Shown in pieces: positions 35,693-47,750 of a stretch of DNA of 64,000 nucleotides (the stretch's first letter is position 1; each line of letters begins with the position of its first letter). The position numbers were made by a program, and so were the translations under genes. The notes beneath the pieces are model-generated. The model made no database searches. It was given only the letters and a program-made list of their open reading frames with translations, and was not told the origin of the DNA. Source of the DNA: Siphonodentalium dalli (lineage: Eukaryota > Mollusca > Scaphopoda > Gadilida > Siphonodentaliidae); assembly GCA_032622095.1 (NCBI GenBank), contig CP136062.1, forward strand, positions 164,632,590 to 164,696,589, given 5' to 3'.

Positions 35693-37130
35693 GGTCTTCA
35701 AAATATATATGAGATATATATATATACTAGAAGGTGACCCGACTTCGTCCGGGCTTTGACCTTGAATTGTCCATTTTGAATGTCAAGGTCAAGTGGGGTC
35801 ACGATTTGACCAGTCCAAAAACACTGCTCGGACAAAAGTACCCGACAAACGTGCCCGTCGACATCCATCCGGTTTTACCCGATTTGACCTTGAATTGATC
35901 ATTTTGAAGGTCAATGTCTGGTCGGGGTCACGATTGGACCCGTCCAAAACAATCGGTGAACAAAAGTAACCCCACGTATCAAATTTCGTCGAAATCCCAT
36001 CAAAATTGGCATTTGACCTTGAAGTTACCCGATTTCAAGGTCAAGGTCACGTCGCACGGGCAAATGAATATGCTTATGAGACTCGCCATAATAAAGTACC
36101 CCCACATACCAAGTTTCATCGAAATCCCGTGATATTCGGGCGTTTGACCTTGAAATGACCCGATTTCAAGGTCAAGGTGACGTCGCACGGACAAATTAAT
36201 ATGCCTATGTTCGTCCACGGCCGAAAATACCCCCACATACCAAGCTTCATCGAAATCGGCTGGGCCATTTTCGAGTCCATCGATTACACACACACACACA
36301 GACAGATACACCCTCACACACAGATCTTTCAAAATATATAATAGACTAGCCGATGAGCCCGACGTTGTCCGGGCTATTCAAAAAACAAATTTCAAGTCGA
36401 TAGCTCTACCCAGCCCGACGTTGTCCGGGCTATTCAAAAACAAAATTTCAAGTCGATAGCTCCACCTGTTTCCGAGATCTGGCGATAAAATTCGGATCCG
36501 GGGCAAGATACATTCACATACCAAATTTCAAGTCGATAGCTCCACCCGTTTCCGAGATCTGGTCTGCGCATGCGCGAAGCTGGCGTCGCACGGGCTCGGC
36601 GACCCGATAAAATTCGTATCCGGGGCAAGATACATTCACATAGCAAATTTCAAGTCGATAACTCCACCCGTTTCCGAGATCTCGTCTGCGCATGCGCTGC
36701 ACGGGCGGCGTACGGGCTCGCCAATACGACAACGACGACCGCCTGGTCAAACTACACACACGTACCGTCGAGAATCGTAGATTTGTATTAATGACAGACA
36801 GACATACAGATATCTCCACCCGTTTCCGAGATCTCGTCTGCTCATGCGCGAAGATGGCGTCGCACGGGCTCGGCGACCCGATGAAATTCGTATTCCGGGC
36901 AAGATACATTCACATACCAAATTTCAAGTCGATAGCTCCACCCGTTTCCGAGATCTCGTCTGCGCATGCGCTGCATGGGCGTCGCACGGGCTCGTCAATA
37001 CGACAACGACCACCGCCTGGTCAAACTACACACACGTACCAAGTTTCGTCCCGATCGGTCGAGAATCGTAGATTTGTATTAATGACAGACAGACAGACAG
37101 ACAAACAAACAGAGGTCTTCAAAATATATA
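34900..37130. repeat. Compound tandem array with ~122-bp units
   Basis: Units carry ttcaagtcgatagctccacc, cgtttccgagatct and gtctgcgcatgcgcgaagctgg. Starts are at about 35121, 35242, 35364 and 35486 in block one, and 36391, 36447, 36527, 36649 and 36922 in block two. Each block opens with a CA microsatellite, then gccgatgaacccgacgttgtccgg-like sequence, and closes with tcgagaatcgtagatttg and a (GACA)n run. Between the blocks (35740-36330) is GACCTT repeat inverted to that at 1-1275. ORFs of up to 155 codons run through the array but follow the repeat only. Confidence 0.85.
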
Positions 37131-37439
37131 TGAGATATTATGGGAGACTTGAATAATTATATAAGAGAATGCATTGGCAAAAGGTTTTTGCAAAATTTCA
37201 GGAAACTTCAGGGAAGGTTTAAAGGTACGGTTGGCCTTGGCGGTGGGTATCCTGTGAAAATATTTCCACCCGGCAAAAACCACCACAAACAGAAAGAACA
37301 TCAAAGTGTAGACAGACTTTGTCCGTATATAAATAAGAAATATCGCATAAACAGTATGTTAGTGTCATATGATTGACCATTGTTATATAAACAAAAGCAT
37401 AAAAAGTTACTTTTCTGGTGTTTGTTTATATTATGATGG

Positions 37440-38805
37440 TAAACATAAAGAGCGTTCATTGTTGTTGAATTCCTGATATGGAACTAATAAAGAGCGTTTA
37501 TGCCATTTGTGTGTGATTAGCCAGTGGCATTGTGCTGTCTTCTGTAACACAACCAGGCTCTTGCTTATGTAAAATATAGTAGGTCTTTGTGATAACATGC
37601 TGTTTACGCGAAGGCCTGACTGAGTACATTTAATATGATAATATGCAAGGCCTTTCGCAGAGAAGTGGCGACAGGGGTGGGTTTGGGGTGTCTCACCCCT
37701 CCCCAACTTTGGTCGAAATTTTCAACAGTTGGAAATTTCATACCTCACACAACAATAGTTGGAAATTTTACACCGACAATAGGTTGAAAATGTTCTTGTA
37801 GTTTGATTTTCAAACAATTTATTGTGGGGAATTTATTGTCTTTGGACCAATATTTGCATATTTGCCTTCTTTTGGTAAAACATTTGGACTGAAATGGCCA
37901 TCAGTTAGAAATTTCCCAACCTTAGGGAGTGTCAGGTTGGAAATTTCCAACACTTGGAAAGCTTGTGTCCTGGTCCCTCCCCGTGGCCAGTCAAAAACTT
38001 CTAGTTAATTTTTAAAAAACAATATTGTCATACATTTGGTCAAAATTGTCACTGGAATTGTCATCAGTTGGAAATTTTCCAACCTAAGTCGGGGTGTCAG
38101 GTTTGAAATTTCCAACTCTATGAATGCTTGAGACTAGTCTAGATGCTATGATTTTGAGATTTTTCCATTGTCCGCCCGATGTGTCCTGGTCCCTCCCCGT
38201 GGCCAATAAACAACTTCTAATGAGTTTAAGAAAACAATATTTTATGACATTTCGTTAAAATTGTTGACTGAAATGGTCATCAGTTGGAAACTTTCCAAAC
38301 TATGGGAGAGTATGAGGTTTGAAATTTCCAACACTAGGAAAGCTTGAGGTCTGCAGTCTAGATGCTAGGATATTGCGATTTTCTTGTTTAGTTTTCAAAT
38401 ATTTCTCACACCGGGTCGAATAACCATGGTCGGACCGGTGTGTCCTGGTCTATTGTCCGTAGTCGTGTGCATTTGTCTGGAGTTAGACCACTAGATGTTA
38501 GAATTTGTGCAATTTTCAGGTTCAAAATATATAATATTATCACAGATAGAACCATGGTTTATAAATAGGCTATTAGGTCTGTGAACACTTAGGTGCAAGG
38601 AGGGAATGAAATTATGCAAAACCTTTGGTCTGATTCAAGGGGTGTTTTGATTTGATTCAAGGGGGGTGTGCAAGTGGAATTTTGCAAAACCTTGTCTCTG
38701 GTCTGATTCAAGGCGCGGGGGGGGGGGGGTACAGTTGGAATTATTAATATCAAGGTGGACACCCCTCCAACGGAGACCCTCTAGCCACATCCCTGAAACC
38801 CCGTC
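37440..38805 (+). repeat. Dispersed non-coding repeat, copy 2
   Basis: It matches 14690-16115 in order: aataaagagcgttt, ggggtgtctcacccctcc, ttggaaattt, tgtcaggttgg, gtcctggtccctccc, poly-G, then aaggtggacacccctcc. Inside it, a ~250-base subunit (ttggaaattt...cctggtccctccccgtggcc) is itself repeated about three times. Confidence 0.7.
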
Positions 38806-39994
38806 ATAATAGTAAGAATTATATTTTATTGAATACGGGTGCTTTAAATAATCATTATGATATATAGTTAAATTGTTATATATGAACACCATTGATATGA
38901 AGTGGGAAGAAGTAAACAAAAACATCGTATTGGCTGCTGACTTCAGAAAAAAATCAACACTTCACTGCATGTACATGTAAAACTTGATGTGATAATATAA
39001 TTAACTCAGATGACATGTGTATGAGCATGACGTCACTCGTGGTTTGTGGATTTGATGACATGTTTATCTGCTTTCATTCTGGTATATATGTGTGATTCTT
39101 ACAAGCAATTGCCATATCTTATTTTCCCCGTGGAAATACGGTAAACTTTAAAGTCATATTATTTTTCGCTCAGTTTTAAATTTCTGCACCAATGGGTGTG
39201 CAAAATATAGTACTGCGCGAATTTACATACCAGTAAGGTAGCTAAAATTTAATACACAGTACTAAATCAAACCGGTATAATATAACTAGTAATTGAAGCA
39301 CGTGTCTGCGTTTATATGTGCAGTATGGTCGTGATATATGCCATATAGCAGCTAAAACGACGTTAAACTCTCAATTAATAAATGAATCAATAAAGGTCGA
39401 GTCTATAGTGACGTAAAATCAGTTGTCCGTGAAAACGACATGACTCATTCAGTCATGTCTGAATTCTGGCCCGCAGAGACAAATGACGCTTTGACGGCAT
39501 CACGCCGTAACTGCCTTCATTTAGCTAACAAATGAAACTGATCTAATATGAACCTATGCAGGACATATTCATAACAACTTACTTTTTTATAAATAAATAA
39601 ATACTTCAGTTGTCCATTGCCACATATCGGAAGCAAATCCGTTTCATTGCCGATTCCGCGATTTTGTGAAACCACTGCCGAAGTCGCGTGATTTTTTCAC
39701 CAACACGGTATACTGTAAATTATGTGTGACGTCACAAGTACGTACGCCCGCCTGTTACCTATACACGACCAGAGCTCGGCGCCCATAATAACTCACCCCA
39801 TACAGCAATATTCCTCGACATGGTTTCCGGTTGCCTGAAAGATATACCTTATACATTAGAAAGTATAACTAGAGAATTTCAGCTCAGATTGGCTATTTAT
39901 ATGATCATGCTCTTATAAGAACTGAAAGAAAACACAAGAGTAGATCACACTCCTCTAAACTTATTTTACTTTTGATCAGTGGGAAATTTAAGAC
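38806..39994. other. Stretch without recognisable features
   Basis: AT-rich sequence. I see no coding frame longer than background, no inverted ends and no match to other parts of the window. Confidence 0.5.
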
Positions 39995-40320
39995 AGGAAA
40001 TGAAATAACTCGCAAAATTGACTCAGACTGAACTCAAAATCGCAGGTGTGCATGTCCCCATGCTGCTTGACATCTGTGACAAGTTTTAAAAACATTGACT
40101 GGAAAATGACGTAATACAGGCTTGGACAAAAGATGCGTCCCAGGGTGTACGATTCTATGTCGAAAAAAAAGACAATAACTCCGCCAAAATGAGTCCAAAC
40201 GAACTCAAAATCGCAGGTGCAAAGTTTCCCATGCTGGTTGATATATGTGCCAAGTTTTTAAAAACATTACCAGAAAATGACAGAATACAGACTTGCACAA
40301 AGTTCCGGACGCACGGATGA
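39995..40320. repeat. ~165-bp direct repeat, two units
   Basis: The words ctcaaaatcgcaggtg, cccatgctg, acaagtttt/ccaagttttt and aaaatgac recur in the same order about 165 bases apart. Confidence 0.75.
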
Positions 40321-40540
40321 GGGTCATTACCATAGTCCTCCCAACAGAATGTCGGGGGGACAAAAATGATAGTATAATTAATATTTTCCAATCAATAAAT
40401 TTAGTCTAGTTATAAGATGTTTAGACCAAGAGTTAACTATTGCCTTACTTCCGATCATAATTTAAACTTACCAGCTAACAGTTTATTTATTTTTTTGGAG
40501 TAAAGATATAATAAATACACTGATAAAATCTTAGTCTTAC

Positions 40541-40660
40541 CTGTAAACAGATGTGGAAATTTGACAGGTAAGATCACAGCTTCTTTTAGGGCTTCCTTCG
40601 TGTCCTCCAACCCAGCTACATCATTCCAGCTCACATTTGGTTTGGTCATCACAATAGCAC
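40541..40660 (-). CDS. VPS4: VPS4-type AAA ATPase, internal exon (start of AAA domain)
   Basis: This 120-base exon encodes 40 residues, including [32 protein letters not shown] and TG. This is the highly conserved start of the AAA module of VPS4, just ahead of the Walker A loop. The acceptor is gaaatttcag before base 40660 and the donor is gtaaga after base 40541. Both junctions are phase 1. VPS4 is the hexameric ATPase that disassembles ESCRT-III in endosomal sorting, cytokinesis and membrane repair. The upstream exon at 63606-63688 has a matching phase. The exon with the Walker A loop is not visible to the left. Katanin and spastin share VSWNDVAGL-like words, but [12 protein letters not shown] and the upstream linker favour VPS4. 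A processed pseudogene is excluded by the splice sites. Confidence 0.9.
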
Positions 40661-40854
40661 CTGAAATTTCAAAGAATTGGAATACATTGTCACAGACATA
40701 TGCCAGGAGGGAAATAAATGAAAATGTCAATGACACAATAGCTCAACTTGGATGGGAGCTAATTTCATGTGCTACAGTCAATAGTGCGATTAGGAATACG
40801 GAAAGTTTAAATGTCTAAGTAACTATCAGTTGACAACATGAAGATATATATACA

Positions 40855-41340
40855 TAAAGTAAAATCCAAGATGACTGCAGGCGGCCATGTTTTTTAATAA
40901 AATTTAGAAAAATTTGACGTCACCCAAAAGATCCATATGAAATTTGGTGACGATCGGATGTCGATGTGGTATGTAGAGTGTGCCAAAGGATTTAGTCATG
41001 CAAAGAGTAAAATCCAAGATGGCTGTTGACTACCATGTTTTTAATCGAAAAAAAATTCAAATTCGACACCTCCTATCTAGAGGTGATCCTACAGTTACCT
41101 CAACATGCCTGTAAATTTTCAAAACAATTCTAGCGGCTAAAATTTTATTCTCCAATAAATGAGAGCTGCAGGATGTGTTGTTGGGATTTAAATGTGTACT
41201 CCAAGATGGCTGTTGGCAGCCATAATTTTTAACGAATTTCGGTCAAAATAGGAGGCTCCCATCTAGTTGTCAACCCAAATATCCATATGAAGTTTGGTGA
41301 TGATCGAATGTGGGAGGTGGCCACTGGGACCCCCATATGT
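40855..41340. repeat. Degenerate ~170-bp tandem repeat (ccaagatgg family)
   Basis: The words tccaagatggctg, ccatgtttttaat, atccatatgaaatttggtgacgatcg-like recur at 40860, 41010 and 41198. Confidence 0.7.
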
Positions 41341-41640
41341 AAAATCTCAGTTTTCACACTTACCCAGGATAAAAGAAAACAGACAGTGAATACTTTACAC
41401 CTGACTGGAGGTGTAAAGGGTTGTCACATCTTTGATGTTGATTAATTTACTAACAAGGGGAGAAGATTAGAGGAGTAAAAAAGTGTACACATTTTTATTA
41501 GTGAGGAAACTCATTGGAAAAAATAACAAACAGAACTTTTTGTGTTTTCTTTTTATTTGATTGTGTCATATTTAAATATTTATTGTAGATAAAGAGAGCA
41601 TATTTCTTTGATTTGTATGTGGATATGTGGTGAACATGTT

Positions 41641-41775
41641 TTTATACCATAATTGCCTGTTATATTGTGTATATAACACATATTTTGTAAATTTCATCTT
41701 TACACCCTACTGTGAGTATACAGCTTCCTACTGTGGGTATAAATTTCTACCGTGGGTGTAAATTTTCAAACGTAA
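41641..41775. repeat. End fragment of the 1721-2488 element family
   Basis: It starts tttataccataatt and follows, in reverse, the last ~110 bases of the element at 1721-2488 (tttgtaaatttcatctttac and accctactgtg shared). Confidence 0.7.
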
Positions 41776-41954
41776 TTTCATGTGGTAAACATATACAACC
41801 ATAGTAGAACTAGATCGTAGTTAGCAAAATAGTTCCTATGTCACATTCATTTGAAATTGGAAGCTGTCGTGATATCAATTGGATATGAGGAAAATTGCAT
41901 GAATTTCAAACAAATGTAGTTGCTAGTGCTATATTAACTAGGAAACATATGAAT

Positions 41955-42692
41955 GATAATTAGGCCCACTTCTGTTTTTAATTTATATTAATGATATAAC
42001 CGAAAATATACAGTGCAAAATTCTTCTATTTGCTGATGACACTTCTCTATTTCTTACTATCGAAGACCCCACTATGGACGCAAAACTAATCAACGAATAC
42101 CTCGAAACTCTCATGTGTTGGGCATCAGAATGGCTTGTAAAATTCAATCCCCTGAAAACGGAAGCTCTCTTAATCTCCAGGAAAGAAACACCAGTATATA
42201 ATCCACATCTGACCATGGGAACCGCGACAATTGTTGAGGTTGACAGCCATAAACATCTGGACTTACTTTCGCCAACATGGGCTCATGTGGTATCCACATC
42301 AGATCTATGCTTGACAAAGCATGGAGTCGAGTAAATCTAGTACGTAAACACAGATACAGACTAAGCAGAGTAACGCTTGAAAAAATACATTATAAATTTA
42401 TCCGACCAATACTGGAATATGCCTCCCCTGTTTGGGATAACTGCCCTGGTTATCTTAGTGATGATATTGAAAAAGGTTCAGTATGAAATGTCCCGAATAG
42501 TAACATGTGCAACCATCAGTGCGAGTAAGGCGCGTCTTTCATCAGAAACTGGCTGGGAACTCCTCTCCTCGCGTCGTAGGAAACACAAACTATGCCAATT
42601 TTTTTTAAATGATACGCGGAACTGCCCCATCAATCTTAAGGGGGAGACGCACGTTTGCCCAAATTTGTTTCAATTATTGGTGGGTCAGGTAA
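41955..42692 (+). pseudogene. LINE RT fragment, C-terminal half
   Basis: It opens in the RT palm with FADDTSLFLT (motif C), followed by the thumb region: WASEWLVKFNPLKTEALL, then, in shifted frames, IHYKFIRPILEYASPVWDN and KARLSSETGWELLSSRRRKH. At least two frameshifts. It breaks at caggtaa (42686-42692), where a 4-kb insertion starts, and continues at 46693. No N-terminal RT or endonuclease is present, so it is 5'-truncated. Confidence 0.85.
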
Positions 42693-44539
42693 TTTTGTAA
42701 AATCTTGATAATTCCACAACCGTACGGAATGGAACTACACAGAGATGAAGAACACATATAGAGGAATGCATACCATGTATTGAACATTTTGAAATATGAA
42801 CATCATGAGAGTAATTAAAAGAGATTTGTAACATTTAATAATCAGTTCACTTTCGGTACCGAAAACTTTTATCTACTTCCACTTTCATCGTTAAACTCTG
42901 GTGACAGATGAAGCATCATATCTGCTTTCCATGAGAGGAGCCGTCTTTCTGCAGAAGAAGGAACACAATTCTTATAAATGAAGTCAAATTATGAGTACCC
43001 TATTCTGAAAAATGGCAATAATAAGCCAGACATTTGCAATTGGGACTATTAAGAAATGTATGGAGGACAGGATGGACAAATAATAAATCAATTGAACTTG
43101 TAAAAAAAAGCCATCAGTCTGTATTTTTGTACATTAAATGGCAATAATCATAATACAATAATACAATTATATATGTATCAATTTATTATTATTAATTAAT
43201 AATTAATTTGATTATTTATTATTTATTATTGAATTTTCAAAAAAAAAAATTACTTTTTTGCTGAACTCTCCAAAGATACTATAGTGCTCTCATTCAGCTA
43301 TTCAATGCATACTATCTCTCAATATATGATAGATTGTCATTGATGTCATACTTAACTGAATTGAGTCATTGACCAAATAAATACACATGAATAAATTCAA
43401 GGACTGAAGTCAGAGTAATCAATCTCACAGTATACCATTGCATATTGGTGATAAGCCTGTTGAAATACAGTTTATACCGGTATTGACCTCAAATGTGTCA
43501 CTTTCTGTAGAGTAAGGTATTTGTCATATAATGGACCATGGGTAATGGCTCATACCGAAAATCGCACAAAACTGTTGAAGGTCATAGCCTGTATCAATGT
43601 GCAGTATTGACGCTAAATTAAATTACATTATATTACATACCTGCTCATCTGCTCATTGTTGATACCACTGGTATCAGCAAGGCAACCTCGCAGTTATTGT
43701 TATTGATTACAATGGCAATGATTCCATTTCTTTAATTCCAAGTTATTTCAATCACCTATAAGAGACAGCCAGATTTTAATAAAAATTTTCTTAACTTTCA
43801 ATTTCGCACCACCTATTTATAACAGCATTATCTTTCTTGGGGGGTTTGCCACCAACACCACGTTTACACAAATAAAATAACAAAAGCTCTCTCCGGGTAA
43901 ATTCGAATTAGACACCACTTAATAGATCCTGAATGTGTCTCTGCTATTGGATGGCAGCGACAGGATAAAATAAAACAGAAATATTTTGATAATTCACATG
44001 TATTTTAGATTGAATTTACCAAAGACCCCAGTTCACGCGACAACTACTGTGCGTCTTTAACTCTGGTACAAACATAACAGAGATGTATTATAGGTACACA
44101 GGGGGGTCAAAATCTTAAATGTGATTTAATGTTATTAAATGTGATGGGATGTTCAAAACATTTGTTTCCAGATAGTTGTGGTATCCACCTTAATGAATTG
44201 AAATTATGTATATCAACTTACCTGTACATGTTGACAGTTACAAGTAGTCAGGAATTAACCTCTCATTGCACTTCTCATATCGGGTACAGGACAACCCCAT
44301 AACAATCCAATGTGTTAGTGTTCAGTCAACTGTAATTAAGACAAAACATTTTGTAGGTTAACAAATCCAAAAGCAATATTTTATGAAAATTAGGATAAAC
44401 TGAGTGAGTTAAAATATTGTTTGAGGGTTAAGTTGCAATAATATTCCACATGTAGAAAATCAGATTGCTGCATATTAATTACTACCATAATGCACAGATA
44501 TAATTAATTAGTACAATGTATCCATACACACAGGAACAT

Positions 44540-44985
44540 GGCTAGAGGATCTCTATTGAGGGTGAGGTGTCCACCGTCAATGAAATTTCCAAAAGCACAG
44601 CCCTTGACCAAGACCAAGCAAAATCCATCCGGATACCCAAGTTTGCAAAATATAATTTGCACCCCTCTACCTTTGGTTATAATTTTCTAACTGATATCTC
44701 CAAGTTTCCAGGATATTTGCAATATGACACCCCCCCCCCCCCCCCATAAGTTGAAAATTTCCAACTAACGGCAATTTCAGTTCAAGATTTGGGTCAAAGA
44801 TATGAAACTATGTGATTATTGGCCGAAAAAATTAAAATAAAATTCCCACTAATAACTGGTTGGAAAATTAAAACTATGAAAACAATTTCTACATATTATT
44901 GTTGTGAAATTTCCAATCATTAATGTTTGGTCAGACTTACATTTATTTCCAACTGTTTGGACCAAATTTGGGAGGGTATATATAA
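44540..44985 (-). repeat. Dispersed non-coding repeat, copy 3 (partial, inverted)
   Basis: Reversed relative to copies 1 and 2: gaggtgtccacc, a long poly-C, ttggaaaatt, then ccaactgtttggaccaaattt and gggaggg. Confidence 0.65.
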
Positions 44986-45242
44986 TACTCCAGCATGCAT
45001 ATTATACCATGAATTGTAGCTCTTTCACTACCTGTTCCAAATATGTTGATCTTGTACATGCAAGCCAAGTACCCGTAACATGATAACCAGGTGTGGCACA
45101 TCCTAAATTTGACTAAATATAAATAGTTAAATATGACGACCCTTGAACATGTAGCCACATTGAAGTGTAACAATAATACAGTAAATAAACAGGCTTTAGA
45201 TACAATTTGAATCGTGCAACGTGAATCATTTGTGTGGAATTT

Positions 45243-45297
45243 GATCATGCCATGAATCTCTACTCTGTGCCCATACATAGCGATTCATGGCATGATC
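45243..45297. repeat. Perfect 16-bp hairpin
   Basis: gatcatgccatgaatc and gattcatggcatgatc are exact inverted copies with a 23-base loop. Confidence 0.7.
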
Positions 45298-46692
45298 TAG
45301 TAAGCCACATACATGGTATTTATTGTGGATTACTTCTCTTGTTTTGAAGATCCATGAAACGGTAATACATATACGTATTCAACTAGTATAGTTGAATACT
45401 ATCATGTCATTCGGGTGCCTGGTAATAGTGTCAACATGATTATTAATTTGGAGAAAATTCCCAACGATCACATGTATTATTTAATATTTGGCATCGAGAC
45501 AGAATCAGAGTGAAATTGCCATGTGATCTGAGTTAATCATTCAGATTCATTCTGTAATTTCTGACACTATTAATGTTATAATTTAATATTAATTTCACTT
45601 TCAGCCTAAATTAGGCACTTGATAGGAGAATAAAATTAACTATTATAATTTGATTACAACCAAAATAGGACAAAAGTCACAAAATATCTAGGCGTAACTC
45701 CTCCAAATTGTAAAAATATTGTGGTGTGTCCACTCTGGTCAGCAATACAAAATAGCATGTGACCAGAACTTGGCAGCAGGATTTTTTTTTTTTTATGAGA
45801 AATGGCCCAAGAAAAAATACGTTACAACCATGAGTATAATGATAAAAATAACATATATATGACTAGCGTTACAAACGTTGTGTGTTGTGAATTTTCTTGT
45901 TATAAAATGTCAGAGTGGTTAAAATTGTCGTCGGTCAGCCATTTTGTAAACAAATATTGTAAGTCTTCGAAAATTTATCAAACTTATGCCAAGCACAAAA
46001 TCATTCATGCGATCGTTGGTACCACCAGTGCTGACACGTTCCCAATTACTCTTCCTTAAATATGGGTCGTTATTGAGAGCGATCGGACATTAGTCAATGC
46101 CTAAATTCACAAATTTGAAGTGAAAATAAACTTTCGGTTTAAAATTCTCCGAATTACCGGAAATGGTTTCATAACTCACTTTAGTATGCCGTAATATATA
46201 GTTCCCCGTATTTTACACAGAAAACGTATATTATCGTATTATGTGGGAAAACTAATGTAACTAAACCTAAAAATTACTAGCTATGTGCAATTTTGATACT
46301 TTTAATAGATGAATTATGTCGTTTTAATATTGTCGCAATGATTTAAAGCTTATTTTCGATAGATGGGCGAAATTTTATTTTTACTTTAAATTTCCATCAA
46401 ATGTTTTCATCTTTTTTTCTGTAAATATAGTTAGACTGGAAGTCAATATTGTCAATATGACTTCTCCTGATAGTTATTCAGATAACCCATTGGAGATCGG
46501 GTGCTGATCGGGTACGCATATGGTGATATTTGCCCTTTTTGTCAGCAAACGAACAGAATACATTTTGACTTACGTTTTCAATGGCGGCCATTGATAGCGC
46601 AGATTGTCGTCATCTTGGAATCCGTCTCTGATGGCAAAGCAGCTCATTTTACCCTTAAGAAACTATGAACGACCAATCCAGGCAAATAATTC

Positions 46693-47196
46693 CAGGTAAA
46701 ACTTCAGATTTGAACATATAAGACTACCCTCGAATATTAACTATGACTATTACTTGGATTCGTTCTTACCAGCAGCAATTACTGAATGGAACAAACTGCC
46801 GGAATCTACAAAGGGCAGCAGTACAATAGAAGAATTCAAAAACCAGCCCATTTTTATCATAGTAAATGCCGTAAATCTCATATCCTTCATACCCGGTTAA
46901 GACTGAACTGTAGCCACCTGAGTGGTGACCTGACAGATAATCATGTAAAAAAAATCCCCTTCTGTTTATGTGGGGAACTTGAGACAACTTACCACTATCT
47001 CTTTGAATGTAATCTCTATCAAGAGCCCAGAAGAGAACTATATGACTCCCTACCCAATGTTGCCCTATTTGAAAACACTCTATTGTGGGGATCAAGGGAG
47101 CTTAGACTTCGCGAAAACAAACAAATATTTAATGCAGTTCAGACATATATCATGAGAACAAAAAGATTTCCATTATTCTATCACCTGTACGGATAA
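46693..47196 (+). pseudogene. LINE C-terminal region, continuation of 41955-42692
   Basis: It encodes RLPSNINYDYYLDSFLPA, ITEWNKLPESTKGSS and then a long open C terminus with FCLCGELETTYHYLFEC, a cysteine/histidine knuckle typical of LINE C termini, ending HLYG at 47196. The frame changes once near 46840. Confidence 0.85.
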
Positions 47197-47750
47197 CGAA
47201 TTGCTTTGGATTTCTGGTCGAGTTATGCGGCAACTTTATATCCCCCACTATACATGTCTAATTACTTATTGACCAATGCAACATATTAATAACTGCGCTT
47301 GACCCCCTCCCATGGCACCGGACGCACGACGAATAGTATAGACGAGCATCATTGTTAGTATTATTACGCAACAACTCAACTCAATTATTGAACACTCCTC
47401 GCCACTACCTCCTCTCCCAGCATCTAATAACCTTTATCTCTCTCGTCCTCTATATCTCTTTCTCCTTCACAATCTCTCTTTCTCCCTGCTTCTCACGGCA
47501 TCAACATTACTATAACTATGATATTTGCATTCCTTCCCGTCCGACCCCCCCTCTACACTTAATGAAGAGTGGGCGCGAAACAAAAGGGGAGCAAACTTAA
47601 TAAAAGCCCTTGGGCTTGTTGTTTAATCCCTTTCCAATCATTCGATTATTTATATTATTCTGTCTTACTGTAAAATGTTTGTCAAATGTTTAAATATGTT
47701 ATTATTTTGATTGGAATAAAATATGTTTACACCGATGATAATTCCAAGTG
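47197..47750 (+). other. LINE 3' untranslated region
   Basis: After the stop there is a T/C-rich stretch, then aataaaagcccttgggctt (a possible polyadenylation signal with an AAGCCC/GGGCTT stem) at ~47600, and a further aataaaata at ~47717. The exact 3' end is not clear. Confidence 0.5.

Larger units (their letters stand above)
42693..46692. other. 4.0-kb insertion in the LINE; non-coding
   Basis: The 7 bases caggtaa flank it (42686-42692 and 46693-46699). It is AT-rich and has the reversed copy of the dispersed repeat (44540-44985), a poly-C run at ~44731, a short hairpin at 45243-45297 and nothing else I can name. The ~2.2 kb from 42693 to 44540 and the ~1.4 kb from 45300 to 46692 show no gene. 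Confidence 0.5.

Noticed and set aside
34900-37130. CRISPR-like look of regular repeats
   Set aside because: Units are ~122 bp without unique spacers, there are no cas genes, and the window is eukaryotic.
34980-37156. Overlapping ORFs of up to 155 codons on both strands
   Set aside because: They run through the 122-bp tandem arrays. The same peptide recurs in different frames and no domain is visible.
39320-39400. tRNA-derived SINE tail (gacgttaaac word followed by A-rich end)
   Set aside because: No A and B boxes could be identified.
1-40540. Further VPS4 exons (Walker A, Walker B)
   Set aside because: I searched the minus strand by eye for the GPPGTGKS-coding pattern and did not find it; it may be outside the window.
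40541-40660. VPS4 processed pseudogene
   Set aside because: Good acceptor and donor sites and phase-matched exon 23 kb away argue for a spliced gene.
43805-43880. Possible coding exon in reverse (Gly/Lys-rich)
   Set aside because: A short open frame without convincing splice sites or match to VPS4.
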